From NCBI RefSeq assembly GCF_013449725.1, contig NZ_JACCFF010000001.1, forward strand, positions 1,364,001 to 1,428,000: 64,000 nt of DNA, written 5' to 3'. Source of the stretch: Mycobacteroides sp. LB1 (lineage in GTDB: Bacteria > Actinomycetota > Actinomycetes > Mycobacteriales > Mycobacteriaceae). Shown piece after piece: positions 17,040-25,236 of this stretch; positions within the stretch are counted from its first letter, which is position 1, and every line of letters starts with the position of its first letter. The notes below the pieces were generated by a model. That model saw only the letters and a program-made list of their open reading frames with translations, made no database searches and was not told where the DNA came from. A program made the translations under genes and the position numbers.

Positions 17040-18490
17040 TCCTGCTCGGCATGCGTCGCGACGTGCACACAACATTGGGTGAGCCGTTCCTCGATCATCG
17101 TGGACATATCCATGAACGGCTTGACGGTGATTCGCACGATTCGCTCGCCGAGCATGCGCCGCAGCTTCGCCCGACGTCCGGGTAACGCCGAGGCGGTGAC
17201 AGTCATCAACGTGGAGATTCCCAAATCGCAACTGTCGCATATGGTCTTCCACACATCGCCAATAGTCGGATGCGACAGGGAAGACTGCTCCGAAAGCAGT
17301 CCCAGCAGCGATTCCTTGACCGCCAGTCGCAGCTGCTGTGGAACCTCCTGATCCGCAATGCGATTGGAAACCAGTCCCAGGTTCTCCTTGAGGCGGTCGT
17401 GTCCGATCAGGGAGGTCAACGACCGCCACACGCCGGCATCGTCGCGCAGCATGTATCCCACCGAGCAGCAATGCGGATGCGAACACGGGAGTGCCGTCAA
17501 GTCACGCCACGAGACAACGTCACCGGTCTGCGGGCCCAGACGTTTCAGCACCCCGGTGTGGGTGAGCCGCTCGACGGGGTCGATCGCACCCGCTCGGCCC
17601 GAACCGAATTGCGGTTGGATCGAGACACCACCCAGGTACGGGGTGTCGAGGGCAAGCTGGATGACGGCGCCGATATCTCCGTCGTTGACACCGAGTGCCG
17701 CGGTCATGACCAATGTCGTGAAGATCGCGCTATCGGAGAGCCGTTGCACCGCCTGGGCTTTGATCCTCGTCAGGTCACCACCGCGATGGTGTCGTGAGGC
17801 GTCGGCGGACGGGCCGTCGTATTGGAGGTAGACCTCCACACGTTCCCGGTGACGTGCCAGTAGATCCAGCAGCGCATCGTCGCGGGCGATGAGCACTCCG
17901 TTGGTGTTGATGAGAATTCGGGTGATGGGCCGAGTCATCAGCTCGTCGAGCAGCCGGGCAAGATTCGGGTAGACGGTGGGTTCGCCGCCGCTGAGCATCA
18001 ACACATCCAGCCGGCCGTTCTCGCGGGCCAGACGCTGGTCCACATTGGCCAGCACCCGCTCGACTGGTACCACCCCGCGCAGATCAGGTGAGGAATCGGC
18101 GAAGCAGGTGGGACACCGCAGATTGCACGCCTCGGTGATATCGGCCAGCAGGATGCAAGTGTGTTGGGTCTGCATCTCGGGCAGCCCGCGCAGATACGCC
18201 ATGGGGATCGGATCGAAATTTCCCGGCACATCAGGGATATGAGTCTTGGTGGGGGCCGTCCACTCCTCCAGGTACTCGAGAATCTCTGCGTCCTCGTCGT
18301 ACAGGGTGCGCACCAACCCGTGTACACGGCAGGCGCGTTCGAGCCACACCCGATCGTCACGGTGCGCGAGCCAGCCGGAGAGCCGGTCGACCTCCGCCAA
18401 CGGACGCTCCGGGTTCTCCTCATGGCAGCGCGGACAAAAAGCGTTGACGTACCGCAGGATCCGGTCCCCGCGCAGCCCCATTCCCGCCAT
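16928..18490 (-). CDS. Radical SAM enzyme resembling the COG1964 / tetraether-lipid-synthase group
   Basis: A 520-residue protein. Radical SAM cluster motif CNLRCPTC (Cys 122, 126, 129), with a SAM-binding LMLSGGEPT downstream. The N-terminal FCPRCHEE (Cys19, Cys22) plus ERACRVHG (Cys54) looks like a metal-binding knuckle, and a C-terminal Cys/His cluster (CCVHVATHAEQDQCAPFC) suggests auxiliary Fe-S binding. This layout, an N-terminal Cys pair, central radical SAM and Cys-rich tail, resembles COG1964 enzymes such as archaeal tetraether synthase, which join lipid tails. It is the last gene of a coupled operon with an Lgt-like membrane protein and two small membrane proteins, 2 nt after the preceding stop. 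Reaction unknown; a lipid-modifying role is inference. Confidence 0.75.
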   Translation of the reverse strand: MAGMGLRGDRILRYVNAFCPRCHEENPERPLAEVDRLSGWLAHRDDRVWLERACRVHGLVRTLYDEDAEILEYLEEWTAPTKTHIPDVPGNFDPIPMAYLRGLPEMQTQHTCILLADITEACNLRCPTCFADSSPDLRGVVPVERVLANVDQRLARENGRLDVLMLSGGEPTVYPNLARLLDELMTRPITRILINTNGVLIARDDALLDLLARHRERVEVYLQYDGPSADASRHHRGGDLTRIKAQAVQRLSDSAIFTTLVMTAALGVNDGDIGAVIQLALDTPYLGGVSIQPQFGSGRAGAIDPVERLTHTGVLKRLGPQTGDVVSWRDLTALPCSHPHCCSVGYMLRDDAGVWRSLTSLIGHDRLKENLGLVSNRIADQEVPQQLRLAVKESLLGLLSEQSSLSHPTIGDVWKTICDSCDLGISTLMTVTASALPGRRAKLRRMLGERIVRITVKPFMDMSTMIEERLTQCCVHVATHAEQDQCAPFCAVQAWPALSRQRLSVSAAAAVPELVLLPIQ

Positions 18491-18492
18491 GG

Positions 18493-18948
18493 CTACTCCA
18501 ACCCCTCCAACATCGAAATGCACCCCACAACAAACCCCGTCGTAATCGCCACCGTTGCCCACCCGATCAAGAATCCGATACCCAAGCCGCGGACCCAGTC
18601 TCGTCCCCACACTGTCATGGCCAGGCCGCCGCCCAGACCGATGACGGACATCACCACGGCCAGAACCGTTGCCCCGGATTCGACGGACGACGATGTACTC
18701 ATCACGCTCGCCAGAAGCATCCACGTGCCAAACGTCATCACCCAGAAGAGGAAGACACCGGCGAACGTCATCCCCAAAACCGCGCCACCGCTCTTCTTCG
18801 GTGGCGGCTGCCCATACGGGTAATAACCCGACGGATACTGCGGATAACCCGGCGGCGGTGGATACCCGCCAGGGCCGTAGGGGTAGTGGCTATACGGGTA
18901 CTGCTGCGGTTGCTCACCCTCTGAGGGCGGCTGCGGCGGGGTGGTCAT
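18493..18948 (-). CDS. Small membrane protein with Pro/Tyr-rich N-terminus
   Basis: A 151-residue protein. Residues 1-50 are a disordered, Pro/Gly/Tyr-rich cytoplasmic tail (repeats of YPYG, GYPPPPGYP); the rest forms about three transmembrane helices. No catalytic motif. Start overlaps the upstream stop (ATGA at 18945-18948) and its own stop lies 2 nt before the radical SAM start, so it is translationally locked into the operon. Similar in layout to DUF4190-like mycobacterial proteins. Could be a membrane partner for the radical SAM enzyme. Confidence 0.7.
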   Translation of the reverse strand: MTTPPQPPSEGEQPQQYPYSHYPYGPGGYPPPPGYPQYPSGYYPYGQPPPKKSGGAVLGMTFAGVFLFWVMTFGTWMLLASVMSTSSSVESGATVLAVVMSVIGLGGGLAMTVWGRDWVRGLGIGFLIGWATVAITTGFVVGCISMLEGLE

Positions 18949-19283
18949 TGGTACAACATCGGATTTAGCCCGGTACAGATCCCGACCGTGAGCATGGATA
19001 CCAACGCCCAGCCGACCATCAGTCCCACTCCCCAACCGCGCTTGTCGCGACCCCCCTTTCTGATGAGCACCGTACCCACCCCAAACGCGACCAAAATCCC
19101 CATCACCGCAACCAATCCGGATACGACCTCGAAGCCGGTGTGGTGCCTGTCGGCCAACGATCCGCCGATCATCAGCGCAAGGAAACCGAATACGGCGTTA
19201 CCGAAAATGAATGAGAGTGCACCGGCGAACATCATCGCGCCGCTCACACCGGATTTGGGCTGTTCTGGTGGTGGATAGCTCAT
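18945..19283 (-). CDS. Small four-helix membrane protein
   Basis: A 112-residue hydrophobic protein beginning MSYPPPEQPKSGVSGAMMFAG with about three to four transmembrane segments and a charged loop LIRKGGRDKRGWG. No recognised enzyme motif. Start overlaps the Lgt-like stop and stop overlaps the next start, each by four bases (ATGA). It appears paralogous in layout to its neighbour, differing in the shorter N-terminal tail. Confidence 0.7.
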   Translation of the reverse strand: MSYPPPEQPKSGVSGAMMFAGALSFIFGNAVFGFLALMIGGSLADRHHTGFEVVSGLVAVMGILVAFGVGTVLIRKGGRDKRGWGVGLMVGWALVSMLTVGICTGLNPMLYQ

Positions 19284-20056
19284 GCCGCCACCGCTTCGGG
19301 AAGGCGCCCGCGGAACATGTTGTCGTAGTAGCCCGCACGGTGTCCGCGCCACAACCTCCAGGCAGCCAGACTCATACCCAGCAGCAGAACCCATTGTGGA
19401 CGTGTGAGATTCAGCCATACAGTCTCGTTTGCCCGGGTGAACTCGACAAAGAACCGGAACACCGCATATGCGGACACGTAAAGCACAAACAGCTCACCGG
19501 GATGTGTTACGCGTGGACGCAGCCACCACCACAGCACCGCGAAAGCTACAAGCTGGAAAGCGATCTCGTACAAGAACGACGGATGCATGGCCACCCCCGC
19601 CAAACATCCCGGGCATTCCGGCCGAGACACGGGAGCGTGCACACCCCACGGCAAAGAGGTCGGCCGTCCCGGGGCCTCCGTGAGATGACATCCGATCCGA
19701 CCCACCGCCATACCCAACGCCACCGCGGGCGCGAACAGGTCGCCTGTCTTCACGCGATACCCGATGAGTCGCTTCGCGACCAACACACCGATATACGCCC
19801 CCAACAACCCGCCGATGATGCTGCGCGACCCGAACATCCACGCCTCACCCAGGCTGGGATTCAACGCCGGGTTGACGTGCTCGATCCAGCCCGACAGCCG
19901 CATACCGATCGCACCGCCGACCAATGCACCCGCCACGGCGATCAGTGACTGTTCGGTGGGAGCGCCTCTTCGACGTGCTTCGTAGGCGAAGACAACGGCG
20001 GCGACCAGCACACCGAGCCCCACGAAGAGCCCGTGCAGACCGATTCCCAGCCCCAT
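19280..20056 (-). CDS. Lgt-superfamily integral membrane protein (prolipoprotein diacylglyceryl transferase-like)
   Basis: A 258-residue protein with about seven helices. Lgt hallmarks: GRIGCHLTEAPGRP (Arg120 in the GRxG signature), HPSFLYE at 158-164 and RFFVEFTR at 201-208. The HGG loop that carries the key His of true Lgt (His103 in E. coli) reads IIGGLLG here (80-86), so this His is absent. That argues for a paralogue using a phospholipid or related substrate rather than the housekeeping prolipoprotein enzyme. First gene of the four-gene radical SAM operon, 40 bp downstream of murB. Confidence 0.75.
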   Translation of the reverse strand: MGLGIGLHGLFVGLGVLVAAVVFAYEARRRGAPTEQSLIAVAGALVGGAIGMRLSGWIEHVNPALNPSLGEAWMFGSRSIIGGLLGAYIGVLVAKRLIGYRVKTGDLFAPAVALGMAVGRIGCHLTEAPGRPTSLPWGVHAPVSRPECPGCLAGVAMHPSFLYEIAFQLVAFAVLWWWLRPRVTHPGELFVLYVSAYAVFRFFVEFTRANETVWLNLTRPQWVLLLGMSLAAWRLWRGHRAGYYDNMFRGRLPEAVAA

Positions 20057-20096
20057 CAGCCCACTCTACGAGCCACGGCGCGGCACGCGCAGGGCA

Positions 20097-21293
20097 TTAC
20101 AGCGAACAGCCCACCAGCACCGGCTCGGGGACCAGCCGCACACCGAAAGCATCCAACACCCCGTCGCGAACGGTACGCGCGAGCGCCAGCAGCTCACCGG
20201 TGCTCCCGCCCCCGCGATGCGTCAGCGCCAGTGCATGTTTGGTCGACACCCGCACCGCCGACTGCTCACCCGGATAGCCCTTGACGAACCCGGCCCGCTC
20301 CACCAGCCAGCCCGCTGAAAGCTTCACCCCACCCTGGGCCGGATACCGCGGTACGGCGATATCGGGCCCCAACCGATCACGCACGCGCACCAGGACTTCG
20401 TCCAGATCACCTTCGGCAACAACAGGATTGGTGAAGAAGGAACCGACGCTCCAGGTGTCGTGGTCGGCCCCATCGAGCACCATGCCCTTACGGCGCCGCA
20501 GGCCGAGCACCGCCTCACGCACCGCCAGCGCGTCGGTGCGCTCCCCCTGCTCGATCCCGAGCTCCTTGGCCAGCTCCGGGTAACGAATCGGGGAGCTCAA
20601 CCCGTCGGTGGACAGACCGAACTCGACCTGCAGTACCACGCGCGCATCGGTGCCCTTGAGAATGCTGGTGCGATAGCCGAACCCCAGCTCGCCGGCCTCA
20701 TACCAGCGCACCTCCCCTGCGGCCCGGTCCAGCACCCGTACCCGTCGCAGCAGCGATGCCACCTCGACGCCGTAGGCGCCCACGTTCTGGACGGGGGTGG
20801 CGCCGGCCGTTCCTGGGATTCCCGAGAGGCATTCCAGTCCACCGAGACCGGCGCGCAGGGACAGCGCCACGACCTCGTCCCAATTGGTCCCCGCGTCCGC
20901 GCGCAGCAGCGGCCCGTCCACCGTCACACCGGCCGAAGCGATATGCACCACCATGAGGTCCGGAAGATCATCGGCCAGAACTAGATTCGAGCCACCCGCG
21001 AGCAACAGAGTCGAATGCCCGGCGAGTGCCGCCAACGTGCCTGCCACCTGGGCGCTGCTATCGCAACGAACAAGCGTCGACGCCACCGGCCCCAACTGCA
21101 ATGTCGTCAACGAGGCAAGCGGAGCATCGTCGACCACAACGGCACCGAGATCCTCGATCTCCGCGCGCGTTGTCCGTGGCAGAGTTGTCGGTCTTCGCGC
21201 AAGCGGCTCATCCGCACCCGCTGGTCTTCGCGCAAGCGGCTCATCCAAGCTCACGGGCGCTAACGGTAGCCTTGCCACCCATGGCGCGCTCAT
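20097..21293 (-). CDS. murB: UDP-N-acetylenolpyruvoylglucosamine reductase
   Basis: Cytosolic FAD enzyme completing UDP-MurNAc synthesis for peptidoglycan. The 398-residue reading includes [13 protein letters not shown] (FAD binding), [27 protein letters not shown] and the catalytic [11 protein letters not shown] region (Ser as proton donor), plus the C-terminal LTHRGG. The ATG at 21293 would give a 35-40 residue N-terminal extension not found in M. tuberculosis MurB, encoded by two copies of a 24-bp repeat (DEPLARRP twice), and would overlap the divergent DUF2505 gene by 13 nt. A start further inside, for example a GTG before [12 protein letters not shown], is quite possible. Confidence 0.93.
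   Translation of the reverse strand: MSAPWVARLPLAPVSLDEPLARRPAGADEPLARRPTTLPRTTRAEIEDLGAVVVDDAPLASLTTLQLGPVASTLVRCDSSAQVAGTLAALAGHSTLLLAGGSNLVLADDLPDLMVVHIASAGVTVDGPLLRADAGTNWDEVVALSLRAGLGGLECLSGIPGTAGATPVQNVGAYGVEVASLLRRVRVLDRAAGEVRWYEAGELGFGYRTSILKGTDARVVLQVEFGLSTDGLSSPIRYPELAKELGIEQGERTDALAVREAVLGLRRRKGMVLDGADHDTWSVGSFFTNPVVAEGDLDEVLVRVRDRLGPDIAVPRYPAQGGVKLSAGWLVERAGFVKGYPGEQSAVRVSTKHALALTHRGGGSTGELLALARTVRDGVLDAFGVRLVPEPVLVGCSL
21190..21246. repeat. 24-bp repeat, two identical copies at 33-bp period
   Basis: Copies at 21190-21213 and 21223-21246 are identical over 24 bp and share the core TCTTCGCGCAAGCGGCTCAT. A third copy of the 21-bp core lies at 47684-47704. Here the repeat falls in the N-terminal extension of murB and just upstream of the divergent DUF2505 gene. 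Confidence 0.85.
21267..21272 (+). promoter_or_regulatory. Minus-10 element for first DUF2505 gene (leaderless)
   Basis: TAGCCT followed by 8 nt and the ATG at 21281. Confidence 0.45.
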
Positions 21294-21784
21294 TTGACCT
21301 GTCAGTGGAGTACTCGGCCACCGTCGAGCAAGTCCACTCGGCTTTCGCCGACGAGGCCTACTGGAACCAACGTCTGGCCGACTCGGGTGCGGACACCGCG
21401 ACACTGGACTCTCTGAAGTCCGAGGGCGGCGCCATCGAAATAGTCACCACACAGGTGCTGCGGAGTGACCGGCTGCCCGGCATCGTCTCCCAGTTTCACC
21501 GCGGTGACCTGCATATTGTCCGAACCGAGAAGTGGAGTCCGATCGCCGGCGGTGCATCCGACGGCACGGTGCTGGGCTCGATATCGGGCGCACCCGTCAC
21601 CCTGTCCGGCACCGCCCGGCTGCATCCCGGCGGCAAGGGCTCGCGGCTGGACATGAAGATAGGCGTCGAGGTCAAGATCCCCCTGGTGGGCGGCAAGATC
21701 GAGGGCTTCGTCGGCGGAAAACTCATGGACCTGTTATCTGCCGAACAGCGATTTACCTCGGAGTGGATCACCGCCCACGGCTAA
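21281..21784 (+). CDS. DUF2505 protein, first copy (Rv0481c-like)
   Basis: A 167-residue START-like protein ([25 protein letters not shown]...), with the conserved [29 protein letters not shown] near the C-terminus. DUF2505 proteins are actinobacterial, SRPBCC-like and of unknown function, probably binding a hydrophobic ligand. Divergent from murB and followed 10 bp later by a second family member. Confidence 0.8.
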   Translation: MARSFDLSVEYSATVEQVHSAFADEAYWNQRLADSGADTATLDSLKSEGGAIEIVTTQVLRSDRLPGIVSQFHRGDLHIVRTEKWSPIAGGASDGTVLGSISGAPVTLSGTARLHPGGKGSRLDMKIGVEVKIPLVGGKIEGFVGGKLMDLLSAEQRFTSEWITAHG

Positions 21785-21787
21785 CCT
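21782..21787 (+). promoter_or_regulatory. Minus-10 element for second DUF2505 gene
   Basis: TAACCT overlaps the stop codon of the first copy and lies 7 nt before the ATG at 21795, so the second copy may have its own leaderless transcript. Confidence 0.45.
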
Positions 21788-21794
21788 GGGTCCG

Positions 21795-22310
21795 ATGTCC
21801 AGGCGGTCGGTCTTCACGGTGAACTTCGCGGCTCCGGCCGAGAAGATTTACCAGGACTTCGCGAGCCGGGACTACTGGGAAACCCTGATGTCGGCGTACG
21901 GATGGCTCACGCCGATCTCCGAGATTCGCACCTTTACGGTGACCGACCGCGGTATCGACGTGGTGGTCAAACAGAATCTGCCCCGCATGTACCTGCCGCC
22001 GATTGCGCAGAAGGTAATGCTCACCGACATGATCATCACCCGGGCGCAGCGGTTCGGCCCGTTCGATCAATCCAAGGGCGCCGCGGTGGGCAGCTACAGC
22101 GCATCGGTGCTCGCCGGACCGGGCGCCTTCACCGGGGTGTGCAAGCTATCCGATACCGATCAGGGTTCCCAGCTGCGGCTGTCCAGCACGTGCAAGGTGT
22201 ACATCCCGTTTATCGGAGGCAAGCTCGAGGATCTGATCCTGCACCACATCAACGATCTATTCCGGGTGGAAGAAGGCTTCATCGCCGACTGGATCTCGAA
22301 GCACCACTAG
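21795..22310 (+). CDS. DUF2505 protein, second copy
   Basis: A 171-residue paralogue of its neighbour: the same N-terminal strand-helix plan (VFTVNFAAPAEKIYQDFASRDYW) and the C-terminal VYIPFIGGKLEDLILHHINDLFRVEEGFIADWI. Sequence identity between the two copies looks low, so the duplication is old or the proteins bind different ligands. Convergent with the unknown gene that follows. Confidence 0.8.
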   Translation: MSRRSVFTVNFAAPAEKIYQDFASRDYWETLMSAYGWLTPISEIRTFTVTDRGIDVVVKQNLPRMYLPPIAQKVMLTDMIITRAQRFGPFDQSKGAAVGSYSASVLAGPGAFTGVCKLSDTDQGSQLRLSSTCKVYIPFIGGKLEDLILHHINDLFRVEEGFIADWISKHH

Positions 22311-22324
22311 CCCCGACGCCGAGA

Positions 22325-23404
22325 TCAGTAGTCCGATTCGGCGGCCAGCAGCTCGGCGAGGAACGCGTCGGCAGCAGGCGTGGCCAGCCGGGCGCAGGCG
22401 AATGCCCGGACCCGATCGCGTAACTCGCTCGACTCCGCAGCTCCCCCGCCACCCACGCCGACCCGTGTCGCCGACCAGTCGGCGTTCCACGCCTGTGCCT
22501 CCTCGGCGGGCCGACCGTCCGCATCGAGCACCGGCAGCACCGCACCGCCCTCGGCATCCAACAGGCCCGCTCCGTGAAATGCACCGCAGCGCAACGAGAC
22601 CGGAATGCCTGCGGCGGAATCCGGGCCGGATACCGCCGCCCGCACCTGGACAGTTACCGTCGCATCCTCGGTAACGACCGCCCAGTCGAGATTGTGTTCG
22701 GCCGCGTCGAAGATCGCCGGCGGCACATCCGACCAGGCGATGGTCACACCGCCCGCGGCGATGGTGCCCGGCGATCGGGGCTCGTCGCCGAGACCGGCAG
22801 CCAGCGCATAATCCTCACGCCGCGCGGCCCCGCTGCCTTGCGAATCCCACCGAACCCCAAGCTCGTCCGCCAGATCGCGACACCGTGCCACCAGCGCGTC
22901 CACCCGCGGGTCCCGATAGGAACCCAGTGCCGCACCGTGGGGTGCCAACAGCCCAACCACATCGGCGTCCAGGGTGTCGTCGGTGAAATAGTCCTCGGCC
23001 GCCGCCGTCAGCACCGCGAGCTCGGCGTCGAGCACCGCCGGGTCCAGCGCGGTGATGCCGTCGCGACGACTGGCCGGCCACCATCGCCGAAGCCAATGGC
23101 CCAGCGCCAAGCGCCGCAAGGAATCCGCCGACCCGGACAGCACCGACACCGACGGCAGCTCGATCACCTCGGTCCGATCGCGGTCGCGCAGCGCCTCGAC
23201 AACAGCCACATGTCCGGCCTCGCCGAGAATGCGCCACATCCAATCGGCCCGCGCCGGATCGGTGAACGCCAGCACCGGCGGATGCGAGGGATCGTCGACG
23301 GGCCAGGACAACACCGCGCCACTGACCTCGAGAACCGCTACCGCCGGAATCGGGGCAGGCGGTGGACCCGTTGCCCACAAACCGGATTCGTTGGCCAGCC
23401 TCAT
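22325..23404 (-). CDS. Protein of unknown function (359 aa), accessory block
   Basis: Not recognised. Cytosolic, Ala-rich, no signal peptide or membrane segment. The first half contains SLRRLALGHWLRRWWPASRRDGITALDPAVLDAELAVLTAAAEDYF, a Trp-rich helical stretch; the second half is predicted beta-rich (VTEDATVTVQVRAAVSG). Its ATG overlaps the stop of the preceding gene by four bases, so the two products are probably made together. It sits between the conserved murB-DUF2505 block and the CHAT-TPR pair. Confidence 0.6.
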   Translation of the reverse strand: MRLANESGLWATGPPPAPIPAVAVLEVSGAVLSWPVDDPSHPPVLAFTDPARADWMWRILGEAGHVAVVEALRDRDRTEVIELPSVSVLSGSADSLRRLALGHWLRRWWPASRRDGITALDPAVLDAELAVLTAAAEDYFTDDTLDADVVGLLAPHGAALGSYRDPRVDALVARCRDLADELGVRWDSQGSGAARREDYALAAGLGDEPRSPGTIAAGGVTIAWSDVPPAIFDAAEHNLDWAVVTEDATVTVQVRAAVSGPDSAAGIPVSLRCGAFHGAGLLDAEGGAVLPVLDADGRPAEEAQAWNADWSATRVGVGGGGAAESSELRDRVRAFACARLATPAADAFLAELLAAESDY

Positions 23405-24729
23405 CCGGCGACCTGCAATTCCAGCATGGCCTTGATCCGCTGCCGGTGGTCCAGGCTCACCGAGCGCGCCACCCCTTCCAGCAGCGACCGGAGATCATCG
23501 ACGTCACCGCAGGATTCCTGCCAAACATCCCGACCGTGCAACCTGGCCCACAACCGGCTCAGGTACGGCCGAGCGAACGCGGCCAGGTCGTCGACAACCT
23601 GTCGCTGCCGGGGGTGGACGGCCTCGCCGGCAACAAGATAGCGCCGAGCATGCATAACGTAGGCCTCTTTCACCAGCCGAGCCTGGACGCGCGCGGACAG
23701 TTCGTAGCGCGTCGTCACCGAATCACCCAGTGGCCGCAGGTCCGTCGCCATCTCGACCCCGGCCAGCAGGGCGGCCTGCTTGTCCTCGCTCATCAGACCC
23801 CATGGCGCGCAGGCCCGGTCGACCTCTTCGGCACACAGCAGCGGAACGTCGGGCAGTTCGTCGCGGTCCAGCGCCCGTCGCAGCGTGGCCCGCACCCGAT
23901 CCACGACGCTGCGATCCATCGGACGGTGACCGTCGACGTCGCCGTCGATAGCCGGGGGTCGTTGTGGTTCAACGGAACTCAATCCGATCTCGACAATGGA
24001 CCACGGCAGGGTGGCGACGGTGCCATGCACGCTTGCGCCGAGATTGTAGGGAGTGGCGTCGGCGATCAGTGCCTTCCAAACCCGTTGGCGCGCAGTCATC
24101 TCACGATGGCTGCCAGCCGCACCGAGCACCGTCGTGAGACCTGCGAAGAAGGGGCCCGTGATGGCGTCGTCCGACCGCACGTCGCGCCAGCTCCGGTCCC
24201 GCAACCTGGCGAGTCTGGCCACCACGTCGGGATCCTCGATATGGCGGTTGAGCACCTCGATCGCCGTACGGTCGCGACCGCGGTGCAGATCGTGCAGAAC
24301 CTCCGTCGCGGTGCGCTGATCCGCAACCTGCGGAACGCCCTTGGTGACAGCCAATTCAAAACACACCGGGAAGTACAGCTCTTGAGCATTGCCGGTGGTG
24401 ATGCGCTGCCTACGCCGCTCGGTCTTGAGCATCACGAACCAGTCGGCCGTGGCCCGCAACTGCGGACCACGCCCCACGATCAGGGCGTGCATAGCCGTGG
24501 CCACCTCGGGTGCCAGCACCGGAGCCGAGAAGGCGGTATTGCTGCGCAGCCGCAGCACCAGCGGGTCGAGGATCCGTTTCACCGTCCGGCGCAGCGGTCC
24601 GCCGTCGTCGGCGCTGAGCACCTCGACACCAGAGCCGATCGCGCGCCAGGCCCGATCGATCACGGCACGACGCGGCACCGCCGACTGTAGCGAGACGGCG
24701 GCCTCGGATGCTGCCGACCCGATGCTCAC
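23401..24729 (-). CDS. Protein of unknown function (442 aa), accessory block
   Basis: Not recognised. A soluble, Arg-rich, mostly helical protein with clusters such as HIEDPDVVARLARLRDRSWRDVRSD and RRTVKRILDPLVLRLRSN. Start chosen as GTG at 24729 because TACCCT lies 7 nt upstream (leaderless pattern); a GTG at 24735 is only 1 nt from that box. It is divergent from a small plus-strand gene and is coupled to the 359-residue protein downstream. Confidence 0.6.
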   Translation of the reverse strand: MSIGSAASEAAVSLQSAVPRRAVIDRAWRAIGSGVEVLSADDGGPLRRTVKRILDPLVLRLRSNTAFSAPVLAPEVATAMHALIVGRGPQLRATADWFVMLKTERRRQRITTGNAQELYFPVCFELAVTKGVPQVADQRTATEVLHDLHRGRDRTAIEVLNRHIEDPDVVARLARLRDRSWRDVRSDDAITGPFFAGLTTVLGAAGSHREMTARQRVWKALIADATPYNLGASVHGTVATLPWSIVEIGLSSVEPQRPPAIDGDVDGHRPMDRSVVDRVRATLRRALDRDELPDVPLLCAEEVDRACAPWGLMSEDKQAALLAGVEMATDLRPLGDSVTTRYELSARVQARLVKEAYVMHARRYLVAGEAVHPRQRQVVDDLAAFARPYLSRLWARLHGRDVWQESCGDVDDLRSLLEGVARSVSLDHRQRIKAMLELQVAG

Positions 24730-24803
24730 CGTCACAAGGGTAATCGTTGTCGGCCGGCCAAAAGTTGGGTTCGGTAGCCACCGGCCGGGTCGACGCTATC
24801 GAC

Positions 24804-25235
24804 ATGACCACAGGACTACTTCTCACCATTGCCAGGGTCTTCGACGGATGCGTCGCTGTGCTATCCGGCCGCCGGAACACACCCGTTCACCCGAAGGAAG
24901 AGGCCGACGAGCGGCTCGTCACCATCGAGGAATTCACCGCCGAATTCGATCACCTGCTGATCCGCAAACGGCTACTGACCGAGGCGCGGCGCGCGGCGAT
25001 CGGCGAGGGCACCCGGTCCCGCGGGGTGGTCACCGGGTTGAGCGTCACCGGCCCCGGCCGCGAGGTACAACTGGACCTCATGGTGACCAGGCCGGACGGC
25101 GGCCAGTTCCCGGCGCGTGAAACCGCGGTAATACCCGCGTCCACGCTGCCGAAGATGGCACCGGGCAGCGTAATCGACGCGTACTACCGGCCCAGTGACC
25201 ACAGCATCATCGCGGTCCGGGTGCGCGCCGGCTGA
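24804..25235 (+). CDS. Small protein of unknown function (143 aa)
   Basis: Not recognised. Starts MTTGLLLTIARVFDGCVAVLSGRR, possibly one N-terminal membrane anchor, then a soluble beta-rich region with GVVTGLSVTGPGREVQLDLMVTRPDG and DAYYRPSDHSIIAVRVR. Divergent from the 442-residue gene with about 74 bp between starts and convergent with the CHAT gene, ending one base before it. Confidence 0.55.
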   Translation: MTTGLLLTIARVFDGCVAVLSGRRNTPVHPKEEADERLVTIEEFTAEFDHLLIRKRLLTEARRAAIGEGTRSRGVVTGLSVTGPGREVQLDLMVTRPDGGQFPARETAVIPASTLPKMAPGSVIDAYYRPSDHSIIAVRVRAG

Positions 25236-25236
25236 T

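Noticed and set aside
19280..20056. Housekeeping lgt (prolipoprotein diacylglyceryl transferase)
   Set aside because: The HGG motif with the essential His is missing and the gene is locked in a radical SAM operon; the true lgt normally lies near trp genes in mycobacteria.
23362..24690. 442-codon plus-strand frame opposite the 442-aa unknown gene
   Set aside because: Composition (Arg/His/Pro-rich) is typical of an antisense shadow; the minus frame has a promoter box and is coupled to its neighbour.
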